Assembly (NCBI GenBank): GCA_030604885.1
Contig: JAUVUZ010000023.1
Span: 1-59,555 of the forward strand
DNA: 59,555 nucleotides
Source of the DNA: Alphaproteobacteria bacterium
GTDB taxonomy: Bacteria; Pseudomonadota; Alphaproteobacteria; Rhodospirillales; Rhodospirillaceae
Direction of reading: 5' to 3'
Shown: positions 1-10,176 of the stretch, in pieces
How the letters are laid out: every line of letters begins with the position of its first letter
Position numbering within the stretch: the first letter of the stretch is position 1
Translations under genes and position numbers: made by a program
The notes under the pieces: model-generated
What the model was told of the DNA's origin: nothing
The model's database searches: none
The model's input: only the letters and a program-made list of their open reading frames with translations

Positions 1-1204
1 CCGCCTTGGCGGCGGCCTCGGCCTCGGCGAGGCGGGTGGTGGCGGCGGCGAGCGCGGCATCCGCCGCGATCCGCTCGGCCTCGGCGTCCCGGGTGCGTTC
101 GGCGGCGCGGGCGAGGGCGGCGGGGGCCTCCGCCGCCTCGGCGCCGAGACGGTCGCGCTCGGCGGCGACGGCGGCGCGGCGGCCCTCGGCGTCGGCGATC
201 TGGCCGTCGGCGCGGGCGAGGTCGCCGCCGATCTGCTCCAGCCGCTCGGCGTTGCCGCGGGTGGCGCGCTCCAGGCGGCGTTCCTCCTGGTCGACGGCGT
301 CGCGCTCGGAGACCAGCTTCTGCAACGCCTGCTGCGCTTCGGCGGCGCGTTCCCGCGCCGGGTCCACGGCGGCGAAGGCGTCGGCCTGGAGGGTGGCGGC
401 CTCGGCGGCGGCGGCGGTGGCAGCGGTCACCGCCGCCTCGGCCTCGGCGAAGCGGGCGCGCGCCTCGGCGAGGGCGGCGGCGGCGGCCTCCCACGCGCGG
501 CGGGTGAGGGCGACCTCGAGGCCGCGGATCTCCTCGGACAGGGTGCGGTATTTGGCGGCCTGGCGGGCCTGGCGGTCGAGGCCCTGCTTCTGCGTCGCCA
601 GGGCGCCCAGCACGTCGTCGAGGCGGGCGAGGTTGTTCTCGGCGGCGCGCAGGCGCAGCTCCGCCTCGTGGCGGCGGGAATAGAGGCCGGAGATGCCCGC
701 CGCCTCCTCCAGCAGGGCGCGGCGCTGCGCCGGGGCGGCGGCGATCAGCTCGCTGATCTTGCCCTGGGAGACGATCGCGGTGGAGCGGGCGCCGGTGGCG
801 GCGTCGGCGAACAGCAGCTGCACGTCGCGGGCGCGCACCTCCTTGCCGTTGACGCGGTAGGTGGAGCCGCCGCCGCGCTCGATCCGGCGCGAGACTTCCA
901 GCTCGTCGGCGGTGTTGAGGGCGGCGGGGGCGATGCGGGCGCGGTTGTCGAGGGTGAGCGCCACCTCGGCGACGTTGCGCGGCGGGCGCTCGCGCGACCC
1001 GGCGAAGATCACGTCGTCCATCTCGCCGCCGCGCATCTGCCTGGCCGAGGTTTCGCCCATCACCCAGCGCATCGCCTCGACGAGGTTGGACTTGCCGCAG
1101 CCGTTCGGGCCGACCACCCCGGTCAGCCCGGGTTCGACCAGGAGTTCCGTGGGTTCGACGAACGACTTGAATCCGCTGAGGCGCAGCTTGGTGAACTGGA
1201 TCAT
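1..1204 (-). CDS. smc: Chromosome segregation ATPase SMC, N-terminal part (cut by window edge)
   Basis: This is the N-terminal half of the SMC protein, which forms the long coiled-coil DNA-entrapping ring that organises the chromosome. The protein starts [15 protein letters not shown] and has the Walker A motif GPNGCGKSN at residues 32-40, followed by the hinge-ward arm rich in Ala, Glu and Arg typical of the SMC coiled coil. The frame stays open to base 1, so the hinge, the second arm and the C-terminal ATPase head lie outside the window. It is the last gene of a minus-strand group dciA-dsbA-smc that diverges from mutY, an arrangement I recall from other alphaproteobacteria. The start was chosen because [12 protein letters not shown] is the usual SMC N-terminus. 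Confidence 0.95.
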   Translation of the reverse strand, partial: MIQFTKLRLSGFKSFVEPTELLVEPGLTGVVGPNGCGKSNLVEAMRWVMGETSARQMRGGEMDDVIFAGSRERPPRNVAEVALTLDNRARIAPAALNTADELEVSRRIERGGGSTYRVNGKEVRARDVQLLFADAATGARSTAIVSQGKISELIAAAPAQRRALLEEAAGISGLYSRRHEAELRLRAAENNLARLDDVLGALATQKQGLDRQARQAAKYRTLSEEIRGLEVALTRRAWEAAAAALAEARARFAEAEAAVTAATAAAAEAATLQADAFAAVDPARERAAEAQQALQKLVSERDAVDQEERRLERATRGNAERLEQIGGDLARADGQIADAEGRRAAVAAERDRLGAEAAEAPAALARAAERTRDAEAERIAADAALAAATTRLAEAEAAAKA

Positions 1205-1255
1205 GCGGGGATTATGCCTGCTTGCGCCCCGCCCGCAAGTGTCGGCCGTCGCCGG

Positions 1256-1852
1256 TTATTTCTTTCCGGCGGCGGTTTCGATGGCCTTGGTCAGCTCGGC
1301 CTGGGAGACGTTGGCGTTGAGCTTCTGACCGTTGATGACGAGGGTGGGGGTGGAATCGATGCCCTGCTTCTCGAACGCCTCGGCGCGGCGGTCGAGGAGC
1401 TTCTGGAACAGCGCCTTGTCGGCGAAGGCGGCGTCCACCTGCGCCGGGGTCATGCCCGCGAGACCGGCGATCCCGGCGAGGGCCTGGCGCGGGTTCTGCG
1501 CGGTGGCCCAGGCGTTCTGCTCGGCGAACAGCGCCTCGGAGAGCACCGGCGCGGTGTCGGCGGGGGCGGAGTGGACCAGCATCGCCGCCGCCATCGCCAG
1601 GCCGTCGAGCGGGTAGTCCACCAAGGTCAGCTTGGCGCGCCCGGTCTCGACGAAGGTCTTCACCAGCCACGGCCGGTTCTCTTTGTGGAAGGCGGCGCAG
1701 TGGGGGCAGGTGTAGGAGGAGTATTCGAGGATCGTCACCGGCGCGTCGGCGCGCCCCAGGGTGAGGTCGTGGAGGTCCTGGGCGCGGGCGGCGGGGGCGA
1801 GAAACGCCAGCGCGGCGAACGCGAGGGCGAGGCGACGAAGCGATGCGATCAC
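1256..1852 (-). CDS. DsbA-family thiol:disulfide oxidoreductase (thioredoxin fold, exported)
   Basis: This is a periplasmic DsbA/Com1-like disulfide oxidoreductase of 198 residues. The active site CPHC lies at residues 49-52 in the context YTCPHC. A signal peptide covers about residues 1-24 (two arginines, an Ala/Leu core, ending ARA), so the protein should be exported. A cis-proline loop is seen as STPTLVING near the C-terminus. A longer open frame reaches upstream to 1996, but it overlaps dciA. The GTG at 1852 has AGGAG seven bases upstream and puts the signal peptide at the N-terminus, so it is the better start. The protein probably introduces or shuffles disulfides in secreted proteins; its exact partner is not visible. 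It sits between dciA and smc on the same strand. Confidence 0.9.
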   Translation of the reverse strand: MIASLRRLALAFAALAFLAPAARAQDLHDLTLGRADAPVTILEYSSYTCPHCAAFHKENRPWLVKTFVETGRAKLTLVDYPLDGLAMAAAMLVHSAPADTAPVLSEALFAEQNAWATAQNPRQALAGIAGLAGMTPAQVDAAFADKALFQKLLDRRAEAFEKQGIDSTPTLVINGQKLNANVSQAELTKAIETAAGKK

Positions 1853-1914
1853 GGAAAGGCTCCTGGTCCGGAAAACGAGGTGTGCCGATGAGATAAAGCG
1901 GCGGCGGGCGGAAA

Positions 1915-2433
1915 TCACCCCCCGGCGCGGGTTTTCATCGTCCGCGCGAGTTGCTCCAGGGCGTCGCGCAACCCCGGGTCGGCCACCGCCGCGCAACGCG
2001 CCGTCTCCTCGGCGGAAAGCTCGGGGGGCGGCGGCGCGGGCTTGGGCGCGGGCTTGGGCGGCGGCAGCGTGCCCAGCTCGATTTTCAGCCGCGACACCGC
2101 GCCGTAGCCGAAGTGGCCGTTGATGCGCGCGAGAACCTCCGGCTCGCCGTGGCGCAGCACCATGCCGTAGGCGGCGGCGCCGACGCGCACCACCAGGGTC
2201 GCGCCCCCGGCCGATCCGGCGCGGGGCTTCTGCACCCGCAAGGGCAGGGCGTTGGCGGCGACCTCGGGGCCGACGATCTCGGCCCAGCGCGCCAGGATGT
2301 CCACGTCGAGGAAGCCCTTCTTGCCCACCAGCGGCTTGACGATCGACGCCACCGCCAGGCCGAGGGGATGGGGGCGGTATCGGCGCGGCGCGGGCTTGGG
2401 CGCGGCGGGGGGCTTGGGGGCGGGCTTTTTCAT
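1915..2433 (-). CDS. dciA: DUF721 / DciA-family protein (replicative helicase loader type)
   Basis: This 172-residue protein has the DUF721 core at roughly residues 25-115. Residues such as the segment around RWAEIVGPEVAANALPLRV and LVVRVGAAAYGMVLRHGEPEVLARIN are typical of the family. The ends are low-complexity Pro/Lys/Ala tails. The DUF721 family includes DciA, which loads or manages the replicative helicase DnaB in bacteria lacking DnaC; assigning that role here rests on family membership only. The gene diverges from mutY, with about 60 bp between the two starts, and precedes dsbA and smc on the minus strand. Confidence 0.85.
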   Translation of the reverse strand: MKKPAPKPPAAPKPAPRRYRPHPLGLAVASIVKPLVGKKGFLDVDILARWAEIVGPEVAANALPLRVQKPRAGSAGGATLVVRVGAAAYGMVLRHGEPEVLARINGHFGYGAVSRLKIELGTLPPPKPAPKPAPPPPELSAEETARCAAVADPGLRDALEQLARTMKTRAGG

Positions 2434-2495
2434 CGCCCCAGCATACGCGATCGCCGCCCCTTGACGAAAGCGCGCGGTTCGCGTCCTCTCGGGCG

Positions 2496-3548
2496 ATGTT
2501 CGACCTCGCCCCCGACGCCCTCGCCGCCCGCCTGCTCGCCTGGTACGACGCCGGTCACCGCGACCTGCCGTGGCGGCCCGCGCCCGGCGCCCTGGGCGAT
2601 CCTTACCGGGTGTGGCTCTCCGAGGTGATGCTGCAGCAGACCACGGTGGCGGCGGTGATTCCCTACTACCGCGCGTTTCTCGACCGCTGGCCGACGGTGG
2701 AGGCCCTGGCGGCGGCCGACGACGCCGAGGTGATGGCCGCCTGGGCTGGGCTGGGCTACTACTCCCGCGCCCGCAACCTGCTGGCCTGCGCCCGCGCGGC
2801 GGCGGCGGCGGGCGGCTTTCCGCCCACCGCGGCGGCGCTGGCGAAGCTGCCGGGCCTCGGCCCCTACACCGCCGCGGCGGTGGCGGCGATCGCGTTCGGC
2901 GAGGCGGCGGCGGCGGTGGACGGCAACGTCGAGCGGGTGCTGGCGCGCCTCACCGACGACGCCACGCCGCTGCCCGCGTTCAAGGCCCGGGCGCGGGCGC
3001 TGGCCCAGGCGCTGGTGCCGGCGGCGCGCCCCGGCGATTTCGTCCAGGCGAGCATCGACCTGGGGGCCACGGTGTGCCGCCCGCGCAACCCGGATTGCCT
3101 GCTCTGCCCCTGGCGCGACGCCTGCCGCGCCCGCACCGCGGGCACGGTGGAAGCGCGCCCGGTGCGGCCGCCCAAGGCGGCGCGGCCCCACCGCCTCGGC
3201 ACCGTCTACTGGGTGTGGAGCGAGCGGGGGGTGTGGCTGGTGCGGCGGCCGGAGAAGGGACTGCTGGGCGGCATGCTCGGCCTGCCCACCGGCGAGTGGC
3301 GCGTTGGAGAAACCCGCCCGCGCCTCGCCGGGGCGTGGGCGGGGACCACCCTCAACCGCGGCGTCGGCCACGTGTTCACCCACTTTTCCCTCGATCTGGC
3401 GGTGGTGCGGGTGCATATCCCCCACGGCACGCCGGAGGCGGAGGTGGCCGCCGCGTTCGGCGAGGGGTTCTGGGGAACCGCCGCCGACCTGGACGGACTG
3501 CCGACGGTGATGCAAAAGGCGCGCAAGCTCGCGGAGGAGACCCGATGA
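2496..3548 (+). CDS. mutY: A/G-specific adenine glycosylase MutY
   Basis: MutY removes adenine misincorporated opposite 8-oxoguanine during base excision repair. The 350-residue protein has the expected layout: the catalytic Glu43 in SEVMLQQTT, the helix-hairpin-helix LPGLGPYTAAAV around residues 118-129, the catalytic Asp142 in AVDGNVERVL, and the iron-sulfur ligands C194-X6-C201-X2-C204-X5-C210. A C-terminal Nudix-like domain that reads 8-oxoG follows, ending near residue 345. The stop codon overlaps the start of the downstream LysE-type transporter as ATGA, so the two are probably co-transcribed. Confidence 0.97.
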   Translation: MFDLAPDALAARLLAWYDAGHRDLPWRPAPGALGDPYRVWLSEVMLQQTTVAAVIPYYRAFLDRWPTVEALAAADDAEVMAAWAGLGYYSRARNLLACARAAAAAGGFPPTAAALAKLPGLGPYTAAAVAAIAFGEAAAAVDGNVERVLARLTDDATPLPAFKARARALAQALVPAARPGDFVQASIDLGATVCRPRNPDCLLCPWRDACRARTAGTVEARPVRPPKAARPHRLGTVYWVWSERGVWLVRRPEKGLLGGMLGLPTGEWRVGETRPRLAGAWAGTTLNRGVGHVFTHFSLDLAVVRVHIPHGTPEAEVAAAFGEGFWGTAADLDGLPTVMQKARKLAEETR

Positions 3549-4171
3549 TTGCCATGACCACCCTCGCCGGATTCGCCGCCGCCGCGGTTCTGCTGGCGCT
3601 GGCGCCGGGGCCGGACAACCTGTTCGTGCTCACCCAGTCGGCGCTCAAAGGCCGCGCCGCCGGGCTGATGGTGACCCTCGGCCTCTGCACCGGGCTGGTC
3701 GCCCACACCGTGCTGGTGGCCCTGGGCGTGGCGGCGGTGTTCCAAACCTCCGAGACCGCGTTCACCGCCCTGAAGCTGGTGGGCGCCGCCTACCTCGCCT
3801 GGCTGGCGTGGAAGGCCCTGCGCGCCCCGGCGGAGGACATCGCCCCGGGCGCCGCGCCGCCTCTCGACCTCCGGCGGATGTATCTGCGCGGCATCGTCAT
3901 GAACCTCACCAACCCCAAGGTGGCGATTTTCTTCCTCGCCTTCCTGCCGCAGTTCGCCGATCCGGCGCGGGGGTCTCTGGCGGCGCAGATGCTGGCGTTG
4001 GGCGGGGTGTTCATCGCCTGCGCCTGGGCGGTGTTCTCGCTGATCGCGCTGGCGGCGGACCGGCTCTCCCTGTGGCTGCGGCGCTCGGCGCGCGGCCAGG
4101 TGCTGCTCAACCGCGCCGCCGGGCTGGTGTTCCTCGGCCTCGCCGCCAGGCTCGCCCTGGCCCAGCGCTGA
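3545..4171 (+). CDS. LysE/RhtB-family amino-acid exporter
   Basis: This is a 208-residue inner-membrane protein of the LysE/RhtB superfamily. It shows the N-terminal family signature APGPDNLFVLTQSALKG, the second signature segment GLCTGLVAHTVLVALGV, and MNLTNPKVAIFFLAFLPQF in the middle, with about six hydrophobic segments. Members export amino acids or related small metabolites; the substrate cannot be told from sequence. The ATG overlaps the mutY stop (ATGA). A second possible ATG lies three codons in (MTTLAG). Confidence 0.9.
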   Translation: MIAMTTLAGFAAAAVLLALAPGPDNLFVLTQSALKGRAAGLMVTLGLCTGLVAHTVLVALGVAAVFQTSETAFTALKLVGAAYLAWLAWKALRAPAEDIAPGAAPPLDLRRMYLRGIVMNLTNPKVAIFFLAFLPQFADPARGSLAAQMLALGGVFIACAWAVFSLIALAADRLSLWLRRSARGQVLLNRAAGLVFLGLAARLALAQR

Positions 4172-4274
4172 AAAAACCATCCGAAAGCATGAGAGGGTGT
4201 ACGAAAGGCGGAATCCGCTGCGATTCCCCTATGGGTTGATGTATTCTGTGCCGTGGCAACCGGGGGAGGGTGGC

Positions 4275-5426
4275 ATGGGCGGAATCCGCGACACGGCCGA
4301 CTTCGCAGCGCTGGTGGAGTCCCTGGCGGCCAACCGTTCGGGGGGATCGGTCGGCAAGCTTCACGTGATCGTTCTCGCCGAGGCCCGCGACGACCCGGAG
4401 TGGGCGCGCAAACTGCCGAAGATCCGCGCCATCGCCGAAGGCATCCTCGACGCCCGGCTGGCGCGGGACGAAGCCTATTTTCCCGGCGCGCCCGGCCAGT
4501 ATCTGCTGGTGTTCCCGCGCCTCGACGAGGTCGAGGGGGCGGTACGCGCCGCGGCGCTGGCGCGGGAAATCCACGGGCACCTGTTCGGCGTCGCCGGGCG
4601 CGATTTCGCGGTGACCACCAAGGTGGTGCCGCTGGCGCGGCTGATCGCCCGCCGGGCCAGGGGCGGGGCGGCGCCCGCCGAGGCGCCGCCGACGGAGGCG
4701 CAGCCCCGGCACGGCATCCTCCTCGACGCGATGTTCCAGCCGATCTGGGATTCCCTGGGCCAAGCCCTCGTCGGCAACCGCGTCACCATCCGCCGGATCT
4801 TCCACGGACGCGAGATCTTCGGCCCCGCCGTGCTGTTCGGCGGCGACGAGGACCCCCTCGCCCTCGAGGTCAACGCGGTGCTGCGCCGCGCCATCCTCGA
4901 CGGCGCGGCGCGGCGGGCGACGCTGTTCCTGCCGCAGGTGGTCAACACCCTGGTGCTCCAGGATGCGGACCCGATTCGCCGCTGGGTGGGGGAGACCGCG
5001 CGCCTCCATGCGGGCAAGCTGGTGATCGAGCTGGCGGGCGGCCTCGCCGCCGCCGGGCGCCCGGGGTTGCGTGCCCTGATTCGCGGGATTCGCGCCGAGG
5101 GCGCCGAGGTGGCGGTGCAAAGCGTGCCGGACCGGGACCTGGGGGCGCTGTTCGGCACGTTCGGGGTGCGCTACCTCTGCATCAACGAGCAGCAGATTCG
5201 CGGCGCGGGCCTCAGCCCTTCGGCCGCGGTGGCGCTGTTCACGGTGATCGCCCACGAGGTGCGCAACCTCGGCATGAAGCTCTGCCTGTGGAACGTCGGC
5301 GCCCCCCGCGAGATCAAGTGCGCGATTCCCCTGGGCTTCCGCTATTTCACCGGGGCGGCGGTGGGGCCGACCGTCGCGTTCCCCGCCGAGGCGTGCCCGA
5401 AATCCGCCGAGCAGGTGTTCGCCTGA
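4275..5426 (+). CDS. Degenerate GGDEF/EAL-like protein, probably catalytically inactive
   Basis: I recognise no named family with certainty, but the second half follows the scaffold of an EAL c-di-GMP phosphodiesterase whose catalytic residues are gone. Landmarks are AMFQPIWDSLGQALVG (usually yQPIvd), KLVIELAGG (usually lviElTE), GVRYLCIN (usually dylKiD) and the final LGFRYFTGAAVGP (usually lGvdyvQGyyfgrP). The EAL signature itself is replaced by PAV in IFGPAVLF, the DDFG segment is missing and EGVE has become NVGA. The first ~130 residues look like a degraded GGDEF-type fold. It could be a c-di-GMP-binding or purely scaffolding protein. The start at 4275 follows a GGGGGAGGG stretch; an upstream in-frame ATG at 4197 is possible. 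It stands alone between lysE and the GNAT leader. Confidence 0.6.
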   Translation: MGGIRDTADFAALVESLAANRSGGSVGKLHVIVLAEARDDPEWARKLPKIRAIAEGILDARLARDEAYFPGAPGQYLLVFPRLDEVEGAVRAAALAREIHGHLFGVAGRDFAVTTKVVPLARLIARRARGGAAPAEAPPTEAQPRHGILLDAMFQPIWDSLGQALVGNRVTIRRIFHGREIFGPAVLFGGDEDPLALEVNAVLRRAILDGAARRATLFLPQVVNTLVLQDADPIRRWVGETARLHAGKLVIELAGGLAAAGRPGLRALIRGIRAEGAEVAVQSVPDRDLGALFGTFGVRYLCINEQQIRGAGLSPSAAVALFTVIAHEVRNLGMKLCLWNVGAPREIKCAIPLGFRYFTGAAVGPTVAFPAEACPKSAEQVFA

Positions 5427-5483
5427 GGCGGCGCGACCGGATTCCCGTTGCCCCCGCCCCGGCGAAGTGTTAGAGCCGAAGGC

Positions 5484-5537
5484 ATGAACAGCCACGCCAC
5501 CTTTACCGTCTTCAAGGGGTATTGGCGCTTCCGCTAG
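5484..5537 (+). CDS. Putative 17-residue leader peptide with Tyr-Trp control codons
   Basis: This short ORF encodes MNSHATFTVFKGYWRFR and ends at a TAG inside the loop of a hairpin. Tyr13 and Trp14 sit directly before the first strand of a set of mutually exclusive RNA hairpins (5526-5589), as expected for a ribosome-stalling leader peptide. It also has three Phe codons, so it could respond to aromatic amino acids generally, with Trp the best placed. Upstream are AGG one base from the ATG and GAG a little further off, so the ribosome site is weak. There is no protein homology to lean on; support comes from position and the adjoining RNA architecture. Confidence 0.5.
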   Translation: MNSHATFTVFKGYWRFR

Positions 5538-5589
5538 GAAGCGGCATGGCGTCATCGCGTGTGACCAGTGCCGCCGGGTTCGGGCGGCA
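5526..5589 (+). promoter_or_regulatory. Attenuator-like set of alternative hairpins upstream of the GNAT gene
   Basis: Four segments can pair in two exclusive ways. Segment 1 CGCTTCC (5526-5532) pairs with segment 2 GGAAGCG (5537-5543). Segment 2, extended as GCGGCATGG (5541-5549), pairs with CCA-G-TGCCGC (5565-5574). Segment 3 TGCCGCC (5569-5575) pairs with segment 4 GGCGGCA (5583-5589). A ribosome halted at the Trp codon (5523-5525) would cover segment 1, free segment 2 for segment 3 and prevent the 3:4 hairpin. The 3:4 hairpin lacks a T-run, so it is not a textbook intrinsic terminator; Rho, a pause or a translational effect could be involved. Confidence 0.5.
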
Positions 5590-5645
5590 TGGTCAAGTCA
5601 AGCGATGCAAGTTCGGACACGGCGGCCTTCGAGAAGGAAGGGCCG

Positions 5646-6155
5646 ATGATTTCCGACATCAGACCGATCAGGACCCGGCGCTGCCGCATCGCGGCATTGC
5701 GACGGGAAGACGCGCCCGCGCTTTTGGCGATCACCGACGCCTCGGTGACGGCGCGGGTGCACGTCCTGCCCGAGCCGTTCACCCTCGCCGACGCCGAGGC
5801 GCTGATCGCGAGCGGGTGCTTTCTCGGAGTGCGGGGGCGGGGCGACGGGGCGCTTCTCGGCGTCGTCGGCGTCCACCCCAGCGCCGGGTGCGAGGTCGAG
5901 GTGGGCTACTGGTTCGCCGCCGCGGCGCGGGGCCGGGGGCTGGCGGCGGAGGCGGTGGAGGCGGTGATCGAGGCCCTGGCCGACGTCGCCCCGGCGCGGC
6001 GCATCGTCGCCGAGTGCCTGCCGGAGAACCGGCCGTCGTGGCGGCTTCTGGAGCGGGTCGGCTTTTCCGCCACCGGCCGCAAGGGGGCGCGGCCGGGGCG
6101 GGAGCTTCTCGCCTGGCGCGCCCCGGCGGGCGGGGTGCGCTTCGACGTGTGCTGA
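5646..6155 (+). CDS. GNAT-family N-acetyltransferase (RimJ/RimL type)
   Basis: This 169-residue acetyltransferase belongs to the Acetyltransf_3 (RimJ/RimL-like) branch. It opens with the family-typical IRPIRTRRCRIAALRREDAPALL, and has EVGYWFAAAARGRGLAAEAVEAV, which holds the acetyl-CoA pyrophosphate-binding RGRGLA loop, and ENRPSWRLLERVGF near the C-terminus. The substrate is unknown. The ATG at 5646 has AGGAAGGG just upstream; an in-frame GTG at 5568 lies inside the 3:4 hairpin and is less likely. The upstream leader with Tyr-Trp codons suggests expression tied to aromatic amino-acid supply, which would hint at an aromatic amine or amino-acid substrate; that is inference. Confidence 0.85.
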   Translation: MISDIRPIRTRRCRIAALRREDAPALLAITDASVTARVHVLPEPFTLADAEALIASGCFLGVRGRGDGALLGVVGVHPSAGCEVEVGYWFAAAARGRGLAAEAVEAVIEALADVAPARRIVAECLPENRPSWRLLERVGFSATGRKGARPGRELLAWRAPAGGVRFDVC

Positions 6156-6159
6156 GGCG

Positions 6160-7641
6160 TCAGCGCACCAGCACCTGGGCCGCCGTCTTGGTTTCGGCGA
6201 TCGCCTGACCGGCGGTCGCCGAGGCGGCGGAGATCTCGTCGATGCCGCGCCGGATGCGCGCCACCGCGTCGGACGCCGTCTGCATGTTGGACGACATGTC
6301 GCGGGTGACGGTGCTCTGTTCCTCGACCGCGGCGGCGGTGGAGCCGACGTATTCGCGCATCGCGCCGACGCTGCCGCGAATCTGGTCCAGCGCCCGCTCC
6401 ACCTCGTCGGAGGCGGCCTGCACGCCGCCGATCTCGCGGGTGATCTGCTCGGTGGCGTTGGCCGCCTGCCCGGCGAGGGTCTTGACCTCGTTCGCCACCA
6501 CCGCGAAGCCCTTGCCCGCCGCCCCGGCGCGCGCGCTTTCGATGGTGGCGTTGAGGGCGAGCATGTTGATCTGCGCGGCGATCGACTGGATCAGCGCGAC
6601 GATGCCGGTCATCGCGCCGGTGGTGTCGGCGAGCCTGCGCGAGGCGGCGTCGGCGGCGGCGAGGCGGTCGCCCATGCCGTCGGCGGCGGAGCGGGACTGC
6701 GCCATGCTGCGCGAGATCTCGGCGATCGAGGCGGCGAGTTCCTCGGCGGCGGCGGCGATCATGTCGACGTTGCCGGTGGTGGTCTCGGCGTCGGCGCCCG
6801 CCGCCTCGGCCTGGCCGCCGGTGCGCGCGATCGCCGCTTCCACCTCGGCGAAGTTCTTGTCGATCAGCCGCTTGAGGTCGGACAGCAGGGCCACCTGGCG
6901 GGTCACGTCGGTGGCGAACTTGACCACCTTCACCGGCTTGCCGTCGGCGTCGAGCACCGGGTTGTAGGACGCCTCGATCCACACCTCGCGGCCGCCCTTG
7001 CCGATGCGCTTGTACTGCGCCTGCTGGTATTGCCCGGCGCGCAGCCGCTCCCAGAACTTGGCGTAGTCGGCGCTCGCCACCTGCTCGGGGCTGACGAAAA
7101 TCCGGTGGTGCTTCCCTTTGATCTCGTCGAGGGTGTAGCCCATGGCCTTGAGGAAGTTGGGGTTGGCGTCGAGGATGGTGCCGTCGAGGGCGAACGAGAT
7201 GACCGCCTGGGACTTGTGCAGCGCGGCGATCTGACTTTCGAGGTCGGCGGTGTGGTTGCGCCGGGCGGTGACGTCGGTGGCGATCTTCACCACCTTGACC
7301 GGCTTGCCGCGGGCGTCCAGCACCGGAGTGTAGGCGGCCTCGATCCACACCTCGCGCCCGCCCTTGCCGATGCGTTTGAACCGGGAGACGACGGCCTCGC
7401 CGCGGTTGAGGCGCTTCCAGAACTCCACGTACTCGGCGCTCCGCGCGTAGTCGGAGTCGACGAACAGGCTGTGCGGCTTGCCCGCGATCTCGGCCAGGGT
7501 GTAGCCCATCAGGCCGAGGAAGGCGTCGTTGGCGTCGAGGATCTTGCCCGAAAGGTCGAACTGGATCACCGCCTGCGACCGGCTGATGGCGGCGAGCACG
7601 GCGTCGGCGTCGGAGCGCTTCGAGCGAAGGAATGAGAACAT
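6160..7641 (-). CDS. Soluble methyl-accepting chemotaxis protein with two PAS domains
   Basis: This 493-residue chemoreceptor has no membrane segment. Two PAS domains follow each other (about residues 15-120 and 135-245). They share long stretches, for example [14 protein letters not shown] and GKPVKVVK, which indicates an internal duplication. After a linker comes the MCP signalling hairpin, with the conserved tip around [22 protein letters not shown] and the downstream [12 protein letters not shown]. It would pass a cytoplasmic signal such as redox or a bound ligand to CheA/CheW. The ATG at 7641 has GGAG nine bases upstream; the open frame runs further up to 7950 but without PAS character. 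No che genes lie nearby. It converges with the GNAT gene, with four bases between the stops. Confidence 0.92.
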   Translation of the reverse strand: MFSFLRSKRSDADAVLAAISRSQAVIQFDLSGKILDANDAFLGLMGYTLAEIAGKPHSLFVDSDYARSAEYVEFWKRLNRGEAVVSRFKRIGKGGREVWIEAAYTPVLDARGKPVKVVKIATDVTARRNHTADLESQIAALHKSQAVISFALDGTILDANPNFLKAMGYTLDEIKGKHHRIFVSPEQVASADYAKFWERLRAGQYQQAQYKRIGKGGREVWIEASYNPVLDADGKPVKVVKFATDVTRQVALLSDLKRLIDKNFAEVEAAIARTGGQAEAAGADAETTTGNVDMIAAAAEELAASIAEISRSMAQSRSAADGMGDRLAAADAASRRLADTTGAMTGIVALIQSIAAQINMLALNATIESARAGAAGKGFAVVANEVKTLAGQAANATEQITREIGGVQAASDEVERALDQIRGSVGAMREYVGSTAAAVEEQSTVTRDMSSNMQTASDAVARIRRGIDEISAASATAGQAIAETKTAAQVLVR

Positions 7642-7753
7642 TCTCAGGGTCTCCCGGTCTGGTCGGCGGCGCCGGACGCGCTGCTCTGGCGTTGGCTGAC
7701 GCAAAGCCGGTGCCAACCGCCGCCGCCCCGGATTTCCCGGGAGTCGCGCTCTC

Positions 7754-8338
7754 TCAAGGGGTTCCCGTCCGCGGCGGCGGCGCGGCCGGATTCGCAAAAT
7801 GCAACGCAATCTGCTCGGCGACGAACGCGGCGCGCTCCGCCACCGGGGCGAACGGCAGGGCAACGGCGCGGTACCCCAGCGCCCCGTAGGCGCGCAGCAT
7901 CGCCGCATGGGTGGCCTCCGCCTCGGCGAAGCTCTGCCTGCGCTCGGCATCGCCGACGAAGATCTCGCGCCACGGCGGCGCCACGAACACCGTCCGGGCG
8001 TAACGGAAGGTTTCCGCCGCGCGGCGGGCGTGGCCGGGCACCGGCAGCCCGCACACCTCGAGATAGCCGATCACGTCGGGCACGCCGCGGTCGAACAGCA
8101 CCGGTCCGGGGAGGCTGGACGCCTCGTGCCACGACCGCATCTCCCAGGCGAGCATCAGCTCGGCGAAGCGGGCGCGGTCGCCCCATGGCAGGGCCGGGCC
8201 GCCGATGCGCACCTGATCGCGGATGATCGCCCGCCCCGCCTCCGGCATCCGGCGGAATCCCCGTTCGGCCAGGGCGTGGAGCAGGGTGGTCTTGCCGGAG
8301 CCGGGGCCTCCGGTGACGACGAAAAAGCGGTCGGACAT
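7754..8338 (-). CDS. Small AAA-family ATPase / nucleotide kinase-like P-loop protein
   Basis: This 194-residue P-loop NTPase has Walker [10 protein letters not shown] at residues 10-18 and a Walker B-like [14 protein letters not shown] near residue 80. The layout resembles the AAA_28 group of predicted ATPases, related to the NadR kinase fold. Members are poorly characterised, and I assign no reaction. It ends in a Pro-rich tail ([12 protein letters not shown]). It lies alone on the minus strand between the chemoreceptor and ccrM, with about 100 bp on either side. Confidence 0.75.
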   Translation of the reverse strand: MSDRFFVVTGGPGSGKTTLLHALAERGFRRMPEAGRAIIRDQVRIGGPALPWGDRARFAELMLAWEMRSWHEASSLPGPVLFDRGVPDVIGYLEVCGLPVPGHARRAAETFRYARTVFVAPPWREIFVGDAERRQSFAEAEATHAAMLRAYGALGYRAVALPFAPVAERAAFVAEQIALHFANPAAPPPRTGTP

Positions 8339-8435
8339 GCTCGCCTCCGTATCGCTGGCGGACGACGGGGCGGCGCGCGGGCAGGCGCGCCGCGGCGGGA
8401 AGAATCGGGGGGAAAAGGACCGCGCCGGGGGCGCG

Positions 8436-10175
<1,740 letters not shown>

Positions 10176-10176
<1 letters not shown>

